A DNA stretch of 36,289 nt from Candidatus Altimarinota bacterium (lineage in GTDB: Bacteria > Patescibacteriota > Gracilibacteria > BD1-5 > UBA2023), in NCBI GenBank assembly GCA_024709505.1, contig JANJWP010000006.1, positions 1 through 36,289 of the forward strand. Reading direction: 5' to 3'. The notes beneath the pieces were generated by a model. It worked only from the letters and a program-made list of their open reading frames with translations. It was not told the origin of the DNA and ran no database searches. A program made the translations under genes and the position numbers. Each line of letters begins with the position of its first letter. The stretch's first letter is position 1. Positions 8,024 through 17,223 of this stretch are shown here, piece after piece.

Positions 8024-8593
8024 TTAGCGCGGGGAGTAGTGGGAGAAGGCGAGATTGACGGAAACCTGGAATCCGGAACTTTGGGGAGAAGTCGAATCGA
8101 AAGGGAAACTGACCGACTTGATGACGTAACGCTTGGTTCCGGTCGTTCCGGTAAGGTATTCGAAATACCGCATGAGCATCGATTGGCTGGTAACGCGGAG
8201 CGTGAGATCGACCGATCCTTGCGAGAGGCCGTTGGGCATTTTGGATCCCTTGTCGATTCCAATGGAAAGCGGAAGAACTCCGACGGGACCGGAAAAAAGA
8301 CTCGAAAGGACCGAATCCTCACGGAACGGGGCGGCATAACGGGCTAAATCGGCGGCGAAAGCCGGAGTGGCGGCTTGGGTTTTGAAGGCGTTGAGGGTCG
8401 CGAGGGTGGCGGATTTTTCGGATTTTTCCTTCACGACGTGGGCGTGTTCGTCCTTTTTAGCGGTTAAGGCGTAAAAATCAGGGTATGCCGAAAACGCCGC
8501 CAAAAGGATGGCTCCGGCAAGAAGGATGGCCGGAAGGAATTCCGAAATTCCCGAACGGGGCTTTAAAACCTCTGAAGGCTGCGGACTGCGCAT
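8024..8593 (-). CDS. PilO-like pilus alignment protein
   Basis: The protein has 189 residues, with a single membrane segment near residues 20-38 (FLPAILLAGAILLAAFSA), then a coiled-coil-like helix and a C-terminal alpha/beta domain ending in VSVNLAFSHYSPR. Size and position between the PilN-like gene and pilC match PilO, which pairs with PilN as a periplasmic scaffold. Sequence identity is too low for certainty. No UGA; the stop is TAA. The preceding gene ends 21 bases upstream. Confidence 0.7.
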   Translation of the reverse strand: MRSPQPSEVLKPRSGISEFLPAILLAGAILLAAFSAYPDFYALTAKKDEHAHVVKEKSEKSATLATLNAFKTQAATPAFAADLARYAAPFREDSVLSSLFSGPVGVLPLSIGIDKGSKMPNGLSQGSVDLTLRVTSQSMLMRYFEYLTGTTGTKRYVIKSVSFPFDSTSPQSSGFQVSVNLAFSHYSPR

Positions 8594-8614
8594 GGGAAGG
8601 ATGGGATAGGAAAA

Positions 8615-9187
8615 CTATTTGATTTTGAATTCGGCATTGAAGGTCCGACGCGTTTCGTCTCAGGAAACGAGGCGGATTTCCGAAAGTTCAAACGGGGAAA
8701 CCGCAGCGGCACCGCTTCCGGAGCGGAAATCGCCGACGAAACGAATCACTTTTTCCACCGGATCAGTTCCGGCCGAAGATGCCCGCGCGGAAACGACGGT
8801 CGTAATTTTCCCGCCCGAAAACTGGAACCCGTCAAAATCAACGCCGTAATCACGGTGGAGCTTCATGAGTTCGGTAACGTAACGGTGGGCTTCCGAACGC
8901 TGAATGTCGGTTTCGAGAGACGCCTTATTCCGATTGAGCAAATCGGCGGCCGCAACGGTCGGGTCCGCTTTGAGCGCGGCGATTTTCGATTCGAATTCCA
9001 AAATCTCCTGTCGGATTTCAAAGGTCTTCGAACCATAGTTCCAGACCTGGTATTTCAAGTATCCGGAGAATGCCGCCGAGACGACGAGAAGGAAAACGGA
9101 AACCGGAAAAAGCGAGCGTTTCGCACGGCTCGAGGCAAGCGTTTCGGAGTTTCCGGTCGGGATTTCCGAAGGGTTCTGTTCGTTCAT
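8615..9187 (-). CDS. PilN-like pilus protein, first gene of the operon
   Basis: The protein has 190 residues: a short cytosolic segment (MNEQNPSEIPTG), a membrane helix (about 31-47, SLFPVSVFLLVVSAAFSGYL), a coiled-coil helix and a ferredoxin-like C-terminal domain, the architecture of PilN/PilO. TGA at 8660-8662 (residue 176, RLVS-G-DET) reads as Gly; the stop is TAG. ATG at 9185-9187 is preferred over 9215-9217 because the latter overlaps the predicted -10 element. No pilM precedes it; tsaE is divergent upstream. Confidence 0.7.
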
Positions 9188-9215
9188 GGGAAGAGAAAAA
9201 GGAAACTTCCCCGCC

Positions 9216-9244
9216 ATGCTACCACGTTTCCGAAAAGAACGCAA
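9216..9244 (-). promoter_or_regulatory. Promoter of the type IV pilus operon
   Basis: On the minus strand TTGCGT (9239-9244) and TAGCAT (9216-9221) are separated by 17 bases. Transcription would begin near 9209, about 20 bases before the PilN-like start. It faces away from the tsaE promoter in the same 101-base gap. Confidence 0.65.
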
Positions 9245-9253
9245 AATCCCTCC

Positions 9254-9282
9254 TTGACGAGCAAACGCTGGGTCGGTATATT
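9254..9282 (+). promoter_or_regulatory. tsaE promoter, predicted leaderless
   Basis: TTGACG (9254-9259) and TATATT (9277-9282) are separated by 17 bases. The tsaE ATG begins at 9289, exactly where transcription should start, so the mRNA should have essentially no 5' leader. Confidence 0.75.
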
Positions 9283-9288
9283 CGAACC

Positions 9289-9702
9289 ATGATCGAAAAA
9301 ATCGTCTCGCTTGAAGAACTCGGATCGCTTTTGGAGGTCTTTCCCGGCGATTTGGTATTTTTGCGCGGAGACCTCGGAGCCGGAAAGACGGCCTTCGTCA
9401 AAGCCATGGCGAAAAAACTCTCCGTCGGGGAAGACGTCAAAAGCCCGACCTACGTCTATTACCGGAAATACGGCAGCTTCCTCTACCATTTCGACCTCTA
9501 TCGGGTCGAAGACTACGAAACTTTCGTCAACATTGGCGGAGAAGAAATTCTCGACCGATCATGAAACGTGTCTTTCGTCGAATGGCCAGACGTCATTTCC
9601 GACCGTTACTCCCCCACCGTCTCCGTCGAAATCGAAAAATCGGAAGATCCGTCGAAGCGGATATTCCGGATATTCCGGCACAAACGCCCAGACGAAACCT
9701 AA
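9289..9702 (+). CDS. tsaE: tRNA threonylcarbamoyladenosine biosynthesis ATPase TsaE
   Basis: The protein has 137 residues. The P-loop is FLRGDLGAGKTAFVKAMAK (residues 24-42), then SPTYVYYRKY and FYHFDLYR-like LYHFDLYRV, followed by the family motif GNVSFVEWPDVI. The Gly before NVSFVEWP is encoded by TGA at 9562-9564 (residue 92). TsaE is the ATPase partner of TsaB and TsaD in t6A37 formation on tRNAs that read ANN codons. It ends in TAA only four bases from the convergent prsW stop, without room for a terminator. Confidence 0.93.
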
Positions 9703-9706
9703 TCCG

Positions 9707-10663
9707 CTACGGCGTACCCGTTTCGGGTTTGTGGAACGCGCGGGTCATGAAAACGTAAGCGACGATCGCGTAGAGAAAAACGATTCCCGTTTTTCCATAG
9801 GAGACCGTCACGTCAAAAATCGCATGGAGCGCTACGGCAAAAAGGATTCCTTTGGTTGCGAGCGCGAGGGTTTTCGAGGGGTTTTCGCTCCGACGGATCG
9901 CCCGAACGAACGGAACTGCCGCCGCAATCGAACAGAGCGTATGTACGCCCACGGAAAACACCGAGCGCGATATCCACGTGGAGAAAAATGATGAAAACGG
10001 CGCGTCCGAACGTAAAAGCGAAGAAAGATAGAGGACGTTTTCGGCAAACGCGAAGCCGAGCGCGACGAATGCCGCATATAAGACGCCCCTTTCGGCGATT
10101 TCGACGAACGAACCCGTTCCATAGAGTCAGAGATGCTTTCCGCCTTCTTCGACGGCGGCGACGACCAAATACGCGAGCGCTATCGAAGCGAATCCGGAAA
10201 GCGTTGCTCCGGCGATGCGAACTTCGGGGGAAGACGATTCCGAAACGCCGGAAAGAAGCCAGAACGCGAGCGCGAAAACCGGAATGGAAATTCCCACCGC
10301 TACGAGACTTCGTCCCAAAGGTTTCGCATCATGAAAAATCGGCGATGACCGGAGCACGAACGCCGCTACGAGCACGACGAACGAAACCGCGAGCAAAAAG
10401 ACGGAATATTCGATCGTGGCCGAAGCGGTCGGAACCCTTTCGGCAATGGCTTGGAAAACGTTTCAAAACGACGGGGCCATCGCCGAAAGTTCCGGCATGA
10501 ATGCGATGGGAAAGACCGCGGCGGCTCAGGCAAGGATCCCAAGCCCGAAACGCCGGGCGTTAAAACGGTCGGCGTCAAGATACGAAAAGGCATATCCCCA
10601 AAGCGCTATCGGGAAAAGGGCGGCCAAGCCCGCGAGCACGATGTGGACGGCGCTTTGGAACAT
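9707..10663 (-). CDS. prsW: PrsW-type intramembrane protease
   Basis: The protein has 318 residues with about eight membrane segments. The PrsW signatures are present in order: AAVEEGGKHL (E-E-x2-K), VALGFAFAENVLYL (second Glu motif), and RSVFSVGVHTLCSI followed by LHAIFDV (His motifs in membrane helices). Three UGA codons read as Gly: 10526-10528 (residue 46), 10463-10465 (67) and 10127-10129 (179, KHL-G-LYGTG). Under the standard code the gene breaks into pieces. The start follows the small upstream gene by two bases (TAGCCATG). It ends in TAG. In Bacillus, PrsW cleaves an anti-sigma factor; the substrate here is unknown. Confidence 0.87.
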
Positions 10664-10665
10664 GG

Positions 10666-10878
10666 CTATTTCTTGCGGTTGCGAATGATTTCGTAGTCTC
10701 AAAACCGAAATCCGGAGGATGCTTCGTCCTTTTTGGAAGCCTGACGAATTCCATAGGAGAGAAGGAGGAAATTCGCTCCCGCCAAAATAAGGAGCGTTCC
10801 AATGAAATAGGCGATGAGTTCCGGGGCGGCGATAACGGTTATGCCGACGAGCACGAGAACGAGTCAGAGGGGAAACAT
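10666..10878 (-). CDS. Small two-helix membrane protein, hidden under the standard code
   Basis: The 70-residue product starts MFPLGLVLVLVGITVI and has two hydrophobic helices (about residues 4-18 and 23-43), then a charged tail ending in IIRNRKK. UGA codons at 10864-10866 (residue 5) and 10699-10701 (residue 60, RF-G-DYE) are read as Gly. The stop TAG lies two bases before the prsW ATG, so the genes are coupled. I do not recognise the family. It could be a partner of the PrsW protease, but that is inference from adjacency. Confidence 0.7.
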
Positions 10879-10907
10879 GCGGGGAATGCGTGAGGGATTG
10901 ATGAAAA

Positions 10908-12173
10908 TTACGCGGCGGCGTCGATCTTTTCGATGACGGCCCCGAGCGAGCGGATTTTTCCGATGATGTCTTCGTATCCGCGTTCGATGTATTCGACGTT
11001 GGTAATGCGGGTTTCACCGGTGGCTACGAGGCCCGCGAGGATCATGGCGACCCCCGCGCGGAGATCCCAGCTCGATACGGTGGCTCCGCGAAGGTGGGTC
11101 TTCCCGAAGATGAGCGCGGTATTGGGATTGAGGATGGCGGGATGCCCCTTCATCTTCTCGATTTCTACAAGCCAATTGAGGCGGCTTTCATAGACGATTT
11201 CTTCGATGCGCGAAACGCCTTCTGCCTGGGTCATGAGAATGACGAACGGCGATTGGAGGTCGGTAGGAAATCCTGGAAAGACGTTGGTCTGCACGCGCAG
11301 TGGCTTGAGCTGATCGATGGAGCGGTAAACGCGGAGCGTGTCGTTCGGCAATTGTTCGTAGCGGACTCCGGCTTCCTTGCACTTCGAAAGGAACGCGTGA
11401 AGGTCGATGATGCGGGCATTCTTCACGTCCACGAAATCCTTCGCGGCGAGCGCGGCCAAAACGACGAACGTTCCCGATTCGATGTAGTCGGAAATGACGG
11501 TTCCTTCCGCATCGCTGGCGAGGGATTCGACCCCTTCGATTTCGATGGTATGGTCGTACCCTACCGATATCTTCGCGCCGTGGGCGTTGAGAAAATCCAC
11601 CAGACAAATGACGTGCGGTTCGATGGCGGAGAGGAAGATGCGGGTTTTACCCTTGCGCAGCACGTTGGCGAGAATGAGCGATTCGGTCGCGGTAACGGCA
11701 AAGCCGGCCGAAAATTCGACGTCGCCTTCTTTCGGTTTGCCCGAGAGCGAAACGCCTGAGTCGGACGAAGTGCCGACGTATCCGATTTCCAAAAATCCGT
11801 TCACGAAAACGTCGATGGGGCGCTTGCCGATGTTGCAGCCCCCCGGATAAGGAATATCAACCGATCAGAACGCCTTGAGGAACGCTGGAACGAGCATGAT
11901 AGACGCGCGGATTTTGCTGACGAGCGCCAGGTCCATGGTTTCCTTCTTCATGTCGCCCGTTTCGATGCGGAGGACGTTGTTTTCGAATTCCGCCTTCGCG
12001 CCGACCGAACGGACGATCGCGAGGAGCGTGCGAACATCGCTGATGTCAGGAACGTTGCGGAGGGTGGCTTTTTTAAAAAACAGCGCCGCCGCGATGAGCG
12101 GCAATGCGGCGTTCTTGGAGCCGGAAACGTTAATGGAACCGGAAAGCGTTTGTCATCCGCGTACGAGGAGCAT
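10908..12173 (-). CDS. murA: UDP-N-acetylglucosamine 1-carboxyvinyltransferase MurA
   Basis: The protein has 421 residues, the usual MurA length. It starts MLLVRGGQTLSGSINVSGSK with the KNAALPLIAA substrate site. The catalytic loop reads FGSVDIPYPGGCNIGKRPID, with active-site Cys at residue 113 (Cys115 in E. coli), so the enzyme should be fosfomycin-sensitive in type. TGA at 11865-11867 (residue 103) supplies the conserved Gly before this loop, and TGA at 12153-12155 (residue 7) a second Gly. It commits UDP-GlcNAc to peptidoglycan synthesis, so the cell makes its own wall. It ends in TAA. It follows hrcA by 59 bases on the same strand. Confidence 0.96.
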
Positions 12174-12232
12174 GGTTTGAGGGGTGATTTATTGAGAAAA
12201 ATTCGCGAACCTTTTAAAAAAACGGCGCCGCG

Positions 12233-12931
12233 TTAGGGAAGATTTTTCAACGCCGCGATATTGAAGGCGTAATCCATCTTGAGGGGCCCAAGAATTCCGA
12301 CGAAGGCGGTTTTTCCGTCAAGTTCGGTTCTCTTGAGGATCATCGCCGAAGATTCGAGCTCGGGAATGACGTTCTCTTCGCCGATGAACACGCCGATTTT
12401 TCCAGGGAAATCGAGTCCGGAAACCAAATCGATGAAGCGGTGCTTGTTTTCGAGAACTTTGATGACGCCATAAGTTTCGGTTCCGAGACTTGGGCCCTGC
12501 CGTTCGAGATAGTGCGAAAGTCCGAGATAGTAGTTCGTTCCGACGCTTGGAACGCAGGCGAAAGATATTTCTTTGGTGGCTTTGGTCAACCTTGCGGCAA
12601 TATGGTAGAGGGCGTCGTCGAGACGTTCGGTTTCCTGCCGTGCGAGAACGGCGTTTTCCGCTTCGACGAAAACCGAATTCATGTGTTCCATGAGATAATC
12701 GACGAAAACCCGGATTCCACGATGGGTCGGAAGTCTTCCGGCCGAGTTGTAGGGCTGAAAAATCAACCCCATCTTTTCGAGGGCGGCCATGTCGTTCCTG
12801 ACGGTCGCCGAAGAAACCCCCATGTCGTGTTTTTTCAGGAGGGATTTCGACCCCGTGATTTCCCCGGTTTTCAGGTACTCTTCGACGATGATCTTCAGGA
12901 CTTGGATTTTTCGGAGATCGATCTTTTTCAT
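12233..12931 (-). CDS. hrcA: Heat-shock repressor HrcA, short form
   Basis: The 232-residue protein has the N-terminal winged helix with TGSKSLLKKHDMGVSSATVRNDMAALEKMGLI in fragments (recognition helix SSATVRNDM) and the hallmark QPYNSAGRLPTHRGIRVFVDYLM segment. The C-terminal part ends in a GAF-like motif (VGILGPLKMDYAFNIAAL). Typical HrcA is about 340 residues, so about 100 are missing from the middle and C-terminal domains; shortened HrcA is plausible in CPR genomes. ATG at 12929-12931 fits the promoter. No CIRCE sequence was found nearby. No UGA; it ends in TAA. It represses chaperone genes in other bacteria. Confidence 0.9.
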   Translation of the reverse strand: MKKIDLRKIQVLKIIVEEYLKTGEITGSKSLLKKHDMGVSSATVRNDMAALEKMGLIFQPYNSAGRLPTHRGIRVFVDYLMEHMNSVFVEAENAVLARQETERLDDALYHIAARLTKATKEISFACVPSVGTNYYLGLSHYLERQGPSLGTETYGVIKVLENKHRFIDLVSGLDFPGKIGVFIGEENVIPELESSAMILKRTELDGKTAFVGILGPLKMDYAFNIAALKNLP

Positions 12932-12939
12932 GCGTTTCC

Positions 12940-12955
12940 GGACGCTGACGCGTCC
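12940..12955. promoter_or_regulatory. Inverted repeat in the hrcA leader
   Basis: GGACGC-TGAC-GCGTCC (12940-12955) forms a perfect 6-bp inverted repeat just after the predicted hrcA transcription start. It is not CIRCE. It may be an operator or a 5' hairpin. Confidence 0.35.
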
Positions 12956-12964
12956 TTGAACGCG

Positions 12965-12992
12965 ATTGTATGGGAATCGCACCCGAAGTAAA
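12965..12992 (-). promoter_or_regulatory. hrcA promoter
   Basis: On the minus strand TTTACT (12987-12992) and TACAAT (12965-12970) are 16 bases apart. The predicted start near 12958 leaves a leader of about 27 bases before hrcA. Confidence 0.6.
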
Positions 12993-13041
12993 CGAAATCA
13001 TTCGACCAAAACCCGCGGGATTTCGTCCAAGAGTCCTTTTT

Positions 13042-13070
13042 TTGATATTCCGAGCAAAAAACGGTAGAAT
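13042..13070 (+). promoter_or_regulatory. Promoter, predicted leaderless
   Basis: TTGATA (13042-13047) and TAGAAT (13065-13070) are separated by 17 bases. The gene's ATG at 13077 coincides with the expected transcription start, the same geometry as at tsaE. Confidence 0.7.
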
Positions 13071-13076
13071 GCCGAC

Positions 13077-14012
13077 ATGTCAACCACCGCTCAAATTCAA
13101 AGTCCACGAGAAGCCGACGATAATCGAAAGAAGCCTGATCCAAGCCTTACCGAACGGCGATCAAAGGAACACGCCGTCCTTTCGAGCCTCATAAAAAAGA
13201 CCCAAGATCCGGAAGTCGGGTTCGAAGAATTCGAAAGCCATCTCCGGTATCTTTTCGCGTCAGCAAAGCACTTTCATGACTGGAAGGTCGTTCGCGAGCT
13301 GTCAAAATGACGATTGAGGCTTGTCGATGCACTCCACATTCCCGCGCGGTACGAGGAAGCCAATTCCACGACGTTTGGACAATACGAAAGTTTTGCCGAA
13401 ACGGTGGAAATTCCCGACTGGCTCACCGGATATGCGAGCGTATTCCTGTCGTCAAAGGGAATATGTAAAAGCTATTGCCAGGACGAACTTGACGAAATCG
13501 CCGACGGAACCTGGTTCGATCCGCTTCGAATCCGACTTGCGGAAGCTCACAAGAACAAGAAGGTCGTGTCGGTAAACATGGTCGTGTCGGTAAAATTCCT
13601 CTCCGACGCGATTCGGTCGTTCGAGCGCGACGTCCAGACGATCATGCCGGACGTTACTTCGACCCCCTCGTTTTTCCTGCTTCTCGCTTCCTATGAAACG
13701 CTTCATTCGGCCGGATACCGTCCGTACCACGTGCGGGGAGGGGTTGATTCCAAGGCGACCTATTTGGATTTGATCCAAATGTTTTTGGAACGTTTTCCAG
13801 AAAAAACGCACCCGGAAGTCCACGAATACCTCGCCGGATTCTCTTTTCGGGGAGACGAAGCCGACTACCGATCTTCCCTGCTCTCGAGAATCGACTACGA
13901 AGGCGGCATGGAGAGAATCTTTGCCCGCGGGGAGATTCGGGAAAAAGCCATTGACGGGCTCATGGGGAGAATCCGAACGAAAATGGCCGATATCGAAAGG
14001 GGCGGTGAGTAA
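13077..14012 (+). CDS. Unknown soluble protein
   Basis: I do not recognise this 311-residue protein. It has a polar, probably disordered N-terminus (about 40 residues: MSTTAQIQSPREADDNRKK), then mixed alpha/beta sequence without membrane segments or a clear catalytic motif. TGA at 13308-13310 (residue 78, ELSK-G-RLR) is read as Gly; under the standard code the gene splits in two. A short internal duplication, VVSVNMVVSVKF, occurs near residue 165. It ends in TAA. It is divergent from hrcA, with which it shares a 145-base promoter region. Confidence 0.75.
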
Positions 14013-14065
14013 AAATGTTGAAATTGGATTTAAATACATTAAAATTCCGCAAATTTAAGCCTTAA

Positions 14066-14782
14066 ATGATAAATATGGGGAAGGCGGCATTAAAATCGGC
14101 GGCTTGCGGGGCGATATTCTTTGCCACCGTCAGTTCCTTGTACTTCGTTCATGCCGCAATCACCGCGAGCTGGACGAACGTCTCGAGCATCGAATCGACA
14201 AGCGGCGCAACGCTCAGCGCGCAATCCTGGAATCAGATTCTTGGGAATTTGGAAACCCTGAAAAACCGGGTGGACACCTTGGATTCAAAGGTCGCGGTTC
14301 TCGAATCTCCCGGAGTCATCGCGCAGATTAAGACCGTACAAACCCGGGACAACAGCACTTTCTCGTCCCCCGTCAGCGGAAACGGAACCGTCATCACCCC
14401 GCTCAACATCGTCATGACCCCCAAGAAGGCCGGAAACATGGTCATTCTCGAATGGGTGGTGCACGGCGAAATCAGCCATAACAATAATTTTCTCGTAGCC
14501 CGGAACGGAACCCTCCTTCCAAACGCGACGAACGCTTCCAATAACCGCTGGGCCGGGGTCACTACGGCGGATTATGACAATAACGATTCGAGCACTCCGA
14601 ACGAAAAAGTCATCCGAATCGTGGATTACAACAGCCTTTCCACCGAATCAACGTACCAACTCCTCGTTCGATGAGCGGGAGGCACTGCTTACACGTTCTA
14701 TCTCAATCGGACCGTTGGGGCAAGTTGAGACGATTTGGAAACCGGCCTTTCAACGGGTGTCGCGATAGAAGTCGTCCAATAA
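14066..14782 (+). CDS. Secreted protein with a C-terminal beta domain
   Basis: The 238-residue protein has an N-terminal signal peptide (LKSAACGAIFFATVSSLYFVHA, cleavage probably after HAA), a short coiled coil (ILGNLETLKNRVDTLDSKVAVLE, shown here as the idea of heptads between residues 50 and 75) and a beta-rich domain with many Asn, Thr and Ser. TGA at 14672-14674 (residue 203) and 14726-14728 (221, GAS-G-DDLETG) read as Gly and complete a strand pattern TAYTFYLNR and VAIEVVQ. The layout resembles surface fibre-like proteins with a coiled-coil stalk and jelly-roll head, which is inference. It ends in TAA. Confidence 0.75.
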
Positions 14783-14807
14783 CGGAGACGCGCCCGGATT
14801 CGTCGTT

Positions 14808-14840
14808 ATGAAAACCGTCCTTCGCAAGGACGGTTTTCAT
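14808..14840. terminator. Bidirectional terminator between the secreted protein and ftsK
   Basis: A 15-bp perfect stem (14808-14822 with 14826-14840) with a CGC loop contains A and T runs in its arms. It lies between convergent genes, seven bases from the ftsK stop. Confidence 0.8.
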
Positions 14841-14846
14841 TTCGCG

Positions 14847-17096
14847 TTATCCGATGACGTCCCGCGGCTTGCTTCCGTCAGCGGGACCGACGATGCCAAG
14901 CTTTTCGAGAATGTCCATGACCCGGGCGGCGCGGCTGTATCCCAGACGCATGTGCCGTTGCAACATCGAAGTCGAAGCCTTTCCTTGGGATCGAACGAAG
15001 GCAATGGCATCCTCAATAACCTTCGGATCCTCTTCGAGACCAGCCTCCCCTCCTCCGACGGCGCCTTCGAAATTTCCCCGATCACCCTCGATGATTGACG
15101 GATCGTAGAGCTCTTCGAGCATTTCGGGATCAATGGTGAGCTTGATGCGGTTGACGACCAATTCGACTTCCTCGGTACTGACGAAAACCCCCTGTACCCG
15201 TTCGGGGGCCATCGAGCCTACCGGAGAAAAGAGCATGTCGCCCATTCCGAGAAGGTCTTCCGCCCCCTGGCGGTCGAGCACAGTACGGGAATCGACGAGC
15301 GACGCCACCGTGAACGCGATGCGCGACGGAATGTTTGCCTTGATGAGCCCCGTAATGACGTCAACCGAGGGGCGCTGGGTCGCGACGACCAAATGCATTC
15401 CGGCGGCACGGCCCATCTGCGCGATGCGGCAGATGGCAGCTTCTATTTCCTTTTTGTTTCCGGACATCATGAAATCGGCGAGTTCGTCGATAATGACGAC
15501 GATGATGGGTTCACGTTTCTTTTTTTCTACCTTTTCGTTGTATTCGGCGACGTTTCGCACGCGGGCGTTTTTAAAATTGTCATAGCGGCGGATCATTTCG
15601 GCAACGGCCCATTTGAGGGCGTTCAGCGCTTTCTCCGATTCGCTGATGACCGGCGTGAGCAGATGGGGAATCCCATCGTACACGCCAAGTTCGACGCGTT
15701 TGGGGTCGATCATGATCATCCGGAGATCGGAGGGCGAGTTCTTGTAGAGGAGCGAGAGGATGATTCCGTTCATTCCGACGGACTTTCCCGATCCGGTCTG
15801 TCCCGCAATGAGGAGGTGCGGCATTTTTGCAAGGTCGCCCACGACGAAATCCCCGTTAATGTCCTTTCCGAGGGCGTAGGCGAGTTTGGATTTGTGGTGC
15901 TGGAAATTGGAATGTTCGACGACCTCCCGAATTCCCACCATGTCGCGACGATCGTTGGGAACTTCGATGCCCACGAGTCCGACTCCCGGAATCGGCGCCT
16001 GGATGCGGATGGATTTGGCTTTGAGCGCGAGAGTGAGGTCTTTTTTGAGATTTTCAATTTTAGAGAGCCGAACTCCGTCGCTTGGATCAAGACGGTATTG
16101 AACGACCGTCGGACCGACTTTTTCACCCGCCATCTCGACGTTGATGCCAAATTGGAGGAGCGTTTCCTGAATCATGAGGGATTTTTCGCGGATTTCGGAA
16201 TCGGAGACCGTGTTTTTATGTTCCACCCTATGGAGAAGCGAGGCGGGGGGAAATTCCCACGTCGCGAAATCGGGAGAGGCCTTTCTGGGAACCGAATCGT
16301 GTTTTGGAGCCTCGGCAATGCCCGTTCTTACTTCGGAATCCGAACCGTTCGTGCCAAAAATGCCCGAGAGAAGCCCTTTGGGTTCTTTTTTGACGATGGG
16401 AATATGTTTAGTGGCGGAATTGATGGAAAGTTGTCCTTGGGGCCTGTTCTCGGAATGCTTCTTTTCACGATCGCGTTCCTTGCGGATTTCTTCGAGTTCG
16501 CGTTCGATTTCTTTCCGTTTGTTTTCGTATTCGGCCTTAAGTTTCCGGTCAACTTTCGCCTCTTTTCCGGATTCCCGTTCTTCGGACCGAAATTCCCGCA
16601 CGACCCCCTTTACCGATTCCACGGTCGGCAATTTGGAATGGAGGTGCGAAATCACTTTCCGGTAGGAAATCCGGAGCGTGAGGTAGAGCGATACCAAAAG
16701 TGCCGCCACGAGAAAAATTCCGGCTGGCAAGCGTCCGAAAAGATCTTTGAACACGTCGAAAAAATCGAGCATGCCGTTGGATTTCGACGGATCCAACATT
16801 TCCGAGAGCGAGGTGACGGAAATCCAAAACAAAAGGAGTCCGAAGAACCGGGCCAGATTCCAGGAAAGACGGTTTATCGCAATCATGGCACCTATGGCCG
16901 CGACGATGGGAACAAAAAAGAGCTGGTAGCGGTGTCCGAGCAGGAAGGTAAGGCCCGATTCGAGAGCTCCCCCGACGAGCGATGAAGCATCTCAAAACGA
17001 TACCAATGCGGCAAGGAACAATAAAACCCCTCCGAAAAACAAGCTTCGGAATTCCTGCCCGATAACGGGATTCTTCTGTTTTTTCTTTCTCGCCAT
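14847..17096 (-). CDS. ftsK: DNA translocase FtsK
   Basis: The protein has 749 residues. Basic MARKKKQKNP is followed by a four-helix membrane domain (residues 18-130), a charged linker rich in KRE, then the motor: GQTGSGKSVG (Walker A), IIVVIIDELADFMM (Walker B) and ATQRPSVDVITG. A C-terminal winged-helix gamma domain (FVRSQGKASTSMLQRHMRLG) closes it. TGA at 16992-16994 (residue 35, VSF-G-DAS) in the first membrane helix must be Gly; without it the first 70 residues and the first helices are lost. FtsK pumps chromosome ends through the division septum. It ends in TAA. Confidence 0.96.
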
Positions 17097-17123
17097 GAAT
17101 GCGGTTTCGAGTGATTCGGCCGA

Positions 17124-17151
17124 ATTATACGCAAGGGGCTTCCGGAATCAA
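17124..17151 (-). promoter_or_regulatory. ftsK promoter
   Basis: On the minus strand TTGATT (17146-17151) and a perfect TATAAT (17124-17129) are 16 bases apart, giving a leader of about 20 bases. Confidence 0.7.
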
Positions 17152-17168
17152 AGAAAAGCGCTTCCGGC

Positions 17169-17196
17169 TTGAAAAAACGGGGATTTCGAATATAAC
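17169..17196 (+). promoter_or_regulatory. Promoter of the 17224 gene
   Basis: TTGAAA (17169-17174) and TATAAC (17191-17196) are 16 bases apart. The leader to the ATG is about 20 bases and is T-rich without a Shine-Dalgarno site. Confidence 0.6.
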
Positions 17197-17223
17197 CGAA
17201 CCACGACTTTTTTTCTTTTTTCC

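Noticed and set aside
12932-13076. CIRCE operator near hrcA
   Set aside because: No match to TTAGCACTC-N9-GAGTGCTAA was found in the hrcA promoter region.
15393-16985. Long plus-strand open frame of 530 codons
   Set aside because: It is antisense to ftsK, whose motifs are unambiguous. The antisense translation has no recognisable domain.
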